From NCBI GenBank assembly GCA_963722295.1, contig CAVRLB010000010.1, forward strand, positions 248,001 to 312,000: a stretch of DNA of 64,000 nt. Direction: 5' to 3'. The translations under genes were made by a program, and so were the position numbers. Each line of letters begins with the position of its first letter. Position 1 is the first letter of the stretch. The notes below the pieces were generated by a model, which worked only from the letters and a program-made list of their open reading frames with translations, was not told the origin of the DNA and made no database searches. Source of the DNA: Brooklawnia sp032229645. Lineage in GTDB: Bacteria; Actinomycetota; Actinomycetes; Propionibacteriales; Propionibacteriaceae. Below are positions 62,050-64,000 of this stretch, one piece after another.

Positions 62050-62924
62050 GCGCAGGATATGCCGCGATCGCCGCTGCCATGATCATCGCCGGGATCTTCA
62101 CCGCCATCGGTGGCCTGCTGCCTGTGGACTCGGCCGCCGAGCGAAGCATCAGCCTGGGCATTCGGGCGCGACACCGTTGGCGTGGTATCCCGAAGCCGAT
62201 GCGCTGGCGACTTGGAGCGGGCCTGACCCTGGGGGTTGTCGTCCTGGCGTTCACGGGCTTCGCTCCGGGAGTGCTGCTGGTGCCGGCATTGATCGCCGTG
62301 CTGCCCGAACTGCTGCGCGCACAGCGGCAGCCCGAAATCGAGATGTTGGAGGCTTTGGACCGCTGGATTCGGGTACTGACCGCATCGGTGCGCACTGGGA
62401 AGTCGGTGCCGCAGGCATTGCGGTCCACGATCAGCCAGGCCCCTCCGCTGCTCGCCGACGCATTGCGGGGCCTGGTCATGCGGTTGGACGACCGCTGGAC
62501 GCTGCGCGACGGCCTGCAGCAGGTGGCAGACGAACTCGACTCGGCAGACGCAGACGCGGTGCTGGCCGCACTGATCCTGGTTGGTGAACGCGGTGGCGTG
62601 GGAGCATCGACCACCCTGCAGGCGCTCAGCGACAGCATTCAGGACCGGCTACGTGCGATCCGCGAGATTGCGGCCGAACGCGCCAAGCCACAGTTCGTCG
62701 TACGGCAGGTGACGCTGATCACTTTGGGCTCGGTGGCTGCCGGTTTGGTTTTCGCGCCCGGCTACTTTCAATCGTTCACCACGCCACTAGGGCAGCTGCT
62801 GATGCTCGTGCTGAGCGCCTGCTACCTCGGCTCGCTCTATGCCTTGCGCCGGATCGCGACGCCTCGCAGGCGCGAACGCATCCTGATCCGATTGCACCCG
62901 CTGGAGGTGAATGCTGATGCCTGA
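62046..62924 (+). CDS. TadB-like type II/IV secretion membrane protein
   Basis: 292 residues. Hydrophobic segments near 8-25, 60-95, 222-240 and 250-268 surround a cytoplasmic T2SSF domain with LDRWIRVLTASVRTGKSVPQAL and LADALRGLVMRLDDRW. It forms the inner-membrane platform with TadC. Start overlaps the TadA stop (ATGA). Confidence 0.82.
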   Translation: MSAGYAAIAAAMIIAGIFTAIGGLLPVDSAAERSISLGIRARHRWRGIPKPMRWRLGAGLTLGVVVLAFTGFAPGVLLVPALIAVLPELLRAQRQPEIEMLEALDRWIRVLTASVRTGKSVPQALRSTISQAPPLLADALRGLVMRLDDRWTLRDGLQQVADELDSADADAVLAALILVGERGGVGASTTLQALSDSIQDRLRAIREIAAERAKPQFVVRQVTLITLGSVAAGLVFAPGYFQSFTTPLGQLLMLVLSACYLGSLYALRRIATPRRRERILIRLHPLEVNADA

Positions 62925-63828
62925 TGCTCTGTTCGCGTCCGCTCTGGTAGCTGCTGCCGTCATCGCGGTAGGTGGTTGGATCGTTGTCTGCGCACTGTTG
63001 CCCCGCTGCGTCCGCCTGGACGATGCCCTGTGCGTGCTGGCGACCGAGGGTCCGGAAGCGGCTGTCGCGCCGGGCCCGATGCTGGTTGCCGACGGCACCT
63101 CGCGGCTCGAACTGCTGGGCGCGTGGTGTTATCAGCATGGTCGACTGCCGCTGTCGGCGACCACCGCCCGCCTACTGATGCTGACCGGACGCACGGTCGG
63201 CGACTATTTCTGCAACAAGCTCGTGTTGGCTGCGGCCGGGCTGTTGCTGCCGTGGCTCCTCGCTCTTGCGATCCGGCCGCTGACCGGCACCGTTGGCTCG
63301 TTGCCGGCGATATTCGGCCTGGCCGCCGCCGTATTGGGGTGGTTCTGGCCGGATCTCGCGATGCGCTCGGTGCAGTCTCAGACTAACGCGGACGCTGACG
63401 AGGCCCTCAACACCTATTTCGATCTCGTCGTGCTTGAGCGACTGGCGAACCTGTCGGCCACTCAATCGTTGGAAGCAGCCGCAAGGCTCTCCGATATTCC
63501 TATATTCGTCCGTATATCGGCTGCGCTAGATGAGGCAAGACTTCAGCAGAGACCACCATGGAACGACCTGTACCGGCTGTCTCGCGAGCTTGAATTGCCC
63601 TCGATCGCCGACATGGCCGACATCATGCGGCTGGACGATCAAGGAGCCGCCCTCGCCGAGGTGCTGAGCTCGCGGGCCAAGGAATTGAGAGACGCCCATC
63701 TGATGCACGAACGCACCCGCGCACATCAGGTGAGCGAGCGAATGACCTTGTGGATGTCAATTCCAGTGATCATCTTCGCGCTGATCTTCCTCATCCCGCC
63801 GCTGCTGAAGATCGCCGGAGCAGGCTGA
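62917..63828 (+). CDS. TadC-like type II/IV secretion membrane protein
   Basis: 303 residues from the ATG at 62917, chosen because GGAGGT lies 8 bases upstream; an ATG at 62911 is too close to that site. Four hydrophobic segments (about 6-25, 105-120, 123-143 and 284-299) flank a T2SSF domain with NTYFDLVVLERLANLSATQSL and AEVLSSRAKELRDAHL. It partners TadB. An AT-rich patch sits in the codons for SDIPIFVRISA. Confidence 0.82.
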   Translation: MPDALFASALVAAAVIAVGGWIVVCALLPRCVRLDDALCVLATEGPEAAVAPGPMLVADGTSRLELLGAWCYQHGRLPLSATTARLLMLTGRTVGDYFCNKLVLAAAGLLLPWLLALAIRPLTGTVGSLPAIFGLAAAVLGWFWPDLAMRSVQSQTNADADEALNTYFDLVVLERLANLSATQSLEAAARLSDIPIFVRISAALDEARLQQRPPWNDLYRLSRELELPSIADMADIMRLDDQGAALAEVLSSRAKELRDAHLMHERTRAHQVSERMTLWMSIPVIIFALIFLIPPLLKIAGAG

Positions 63829-63903
63829 TCACCGGACCACTCACACCGTTCGCACACACCAATACCCAACTCCGCAGACACCCACACCCAACTAGGAGGA
63901 CCA

Positions 63904-64000
63904 ATGGACAATCTGGAAGTGGCCCGGTCGTACCAAGGCCGCGTCCGCCGCCTGCTGCATCTCAGCGTCGGGACCATCTCGGCATGGCGGTCTGCGGTCA
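63904..64000 (+). CDS. Start of a further Tad-locus gene (cut by window edge)
   Basis: TAGGAGGACC gives a very strong ribosome site for the ATG at 63904. The 32 visible codons read MDNLEVARSYQGRVRRLLHL and continue SVGTISAWRSAV. Small genes for pilin (Flp) or TadE-like proteins commonly follow tadC, but the visible part is too short to decide. Confidence 0.55.
   Translation, partial: MDNLEVARSYQGRVRRLLHLSVGTISAWRSAV

Overview
This is a chromosomal window from a high-GC actinobacterium, most likely a member of the Propionibacteriaceae or a close relative. That placement is an inference. It rests on the gene order around the replication origin (parB-parA-rsmG-jag-yidC-yidD-rnpA-rpmH on the minus strand, dnaA-dnaN-recF-DUF721-gyrB-gyrA-DUF3566-tRNA-Ile on the plus strand), on actinobacterial families such as DUF6049, DUF6541 and the MurJ-tail pseudokinase, and on several genes whose start codon lies 6-7 bases after a TAGNNT box, as expected for leaderless transcripts. 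oriC is the dnaA-dnaN gap (40672-41152), and two perfect parS sites lie at the start of parA.

Layout. 1-10091: an envelope polysaccharide region with a pyruvyl-transferase-like gene (cut by the window edge), a membrane acyltransferase, a DUF6541 membrane protein, galE, a GT2/DUF2304 pair, a beta-propeller lipoprotein, a secreted SLH-Ig-polysaccharide deacetylase and GtrA. 10154-18489: acylphosphatase, an L,D-transpeptidase, an aldo/keto reductase, an antitoxin remnant, an alpha/beta hydrolase, a small toxin-antitoxin-like pair, a penicillin-binding lipoprotein, an MscS channel and an EamA exporter. 18535-26957: the cca-DUF6049-pseudokinase-trxB-trxA block found near actinobacterial origins. 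MurJ is absent from its expected place, and an MFS transporter gene sits between cca and DUF6049.

26965-33680 is the most interesting unit: a cobalamin riboswitch followed by a peptide/nickel-type ABC importer (lipoprotein, two permeases, two ATPases) and an FhuF-like [2Fe-2S] protein. I read it as a B12-repressed importer of a corrinoid or metal chelate with a dedicated reductase. 33927-53496 holds chromosome partition, the membrane insertase and RNase P cluster, oriC and the replication and gyrase genes, with three unrecognised envelope proteins between DUF721 and gyrB. 53683-58729 holds an Ltp-repeat surface protein, cysK preceded by a cysteine-rich upstream reading frame that looks like an attenuator, a YceI protein, a small zincin and a Na+/H+ antiporter. 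58730-64000 starts with a second cluster of DnaA-box-like sequences and then enters a Tad-type pilus or secretion locus (SAF protein, CpaE-like, TadA with an apparent frameshift, TadB, TadC and the start of a further gene).

No CRISPR array, insertion sequence or intact prophage was seen. Assignments are from reading motifs by eye, and family names given without a symbol are judgments of resemblance.
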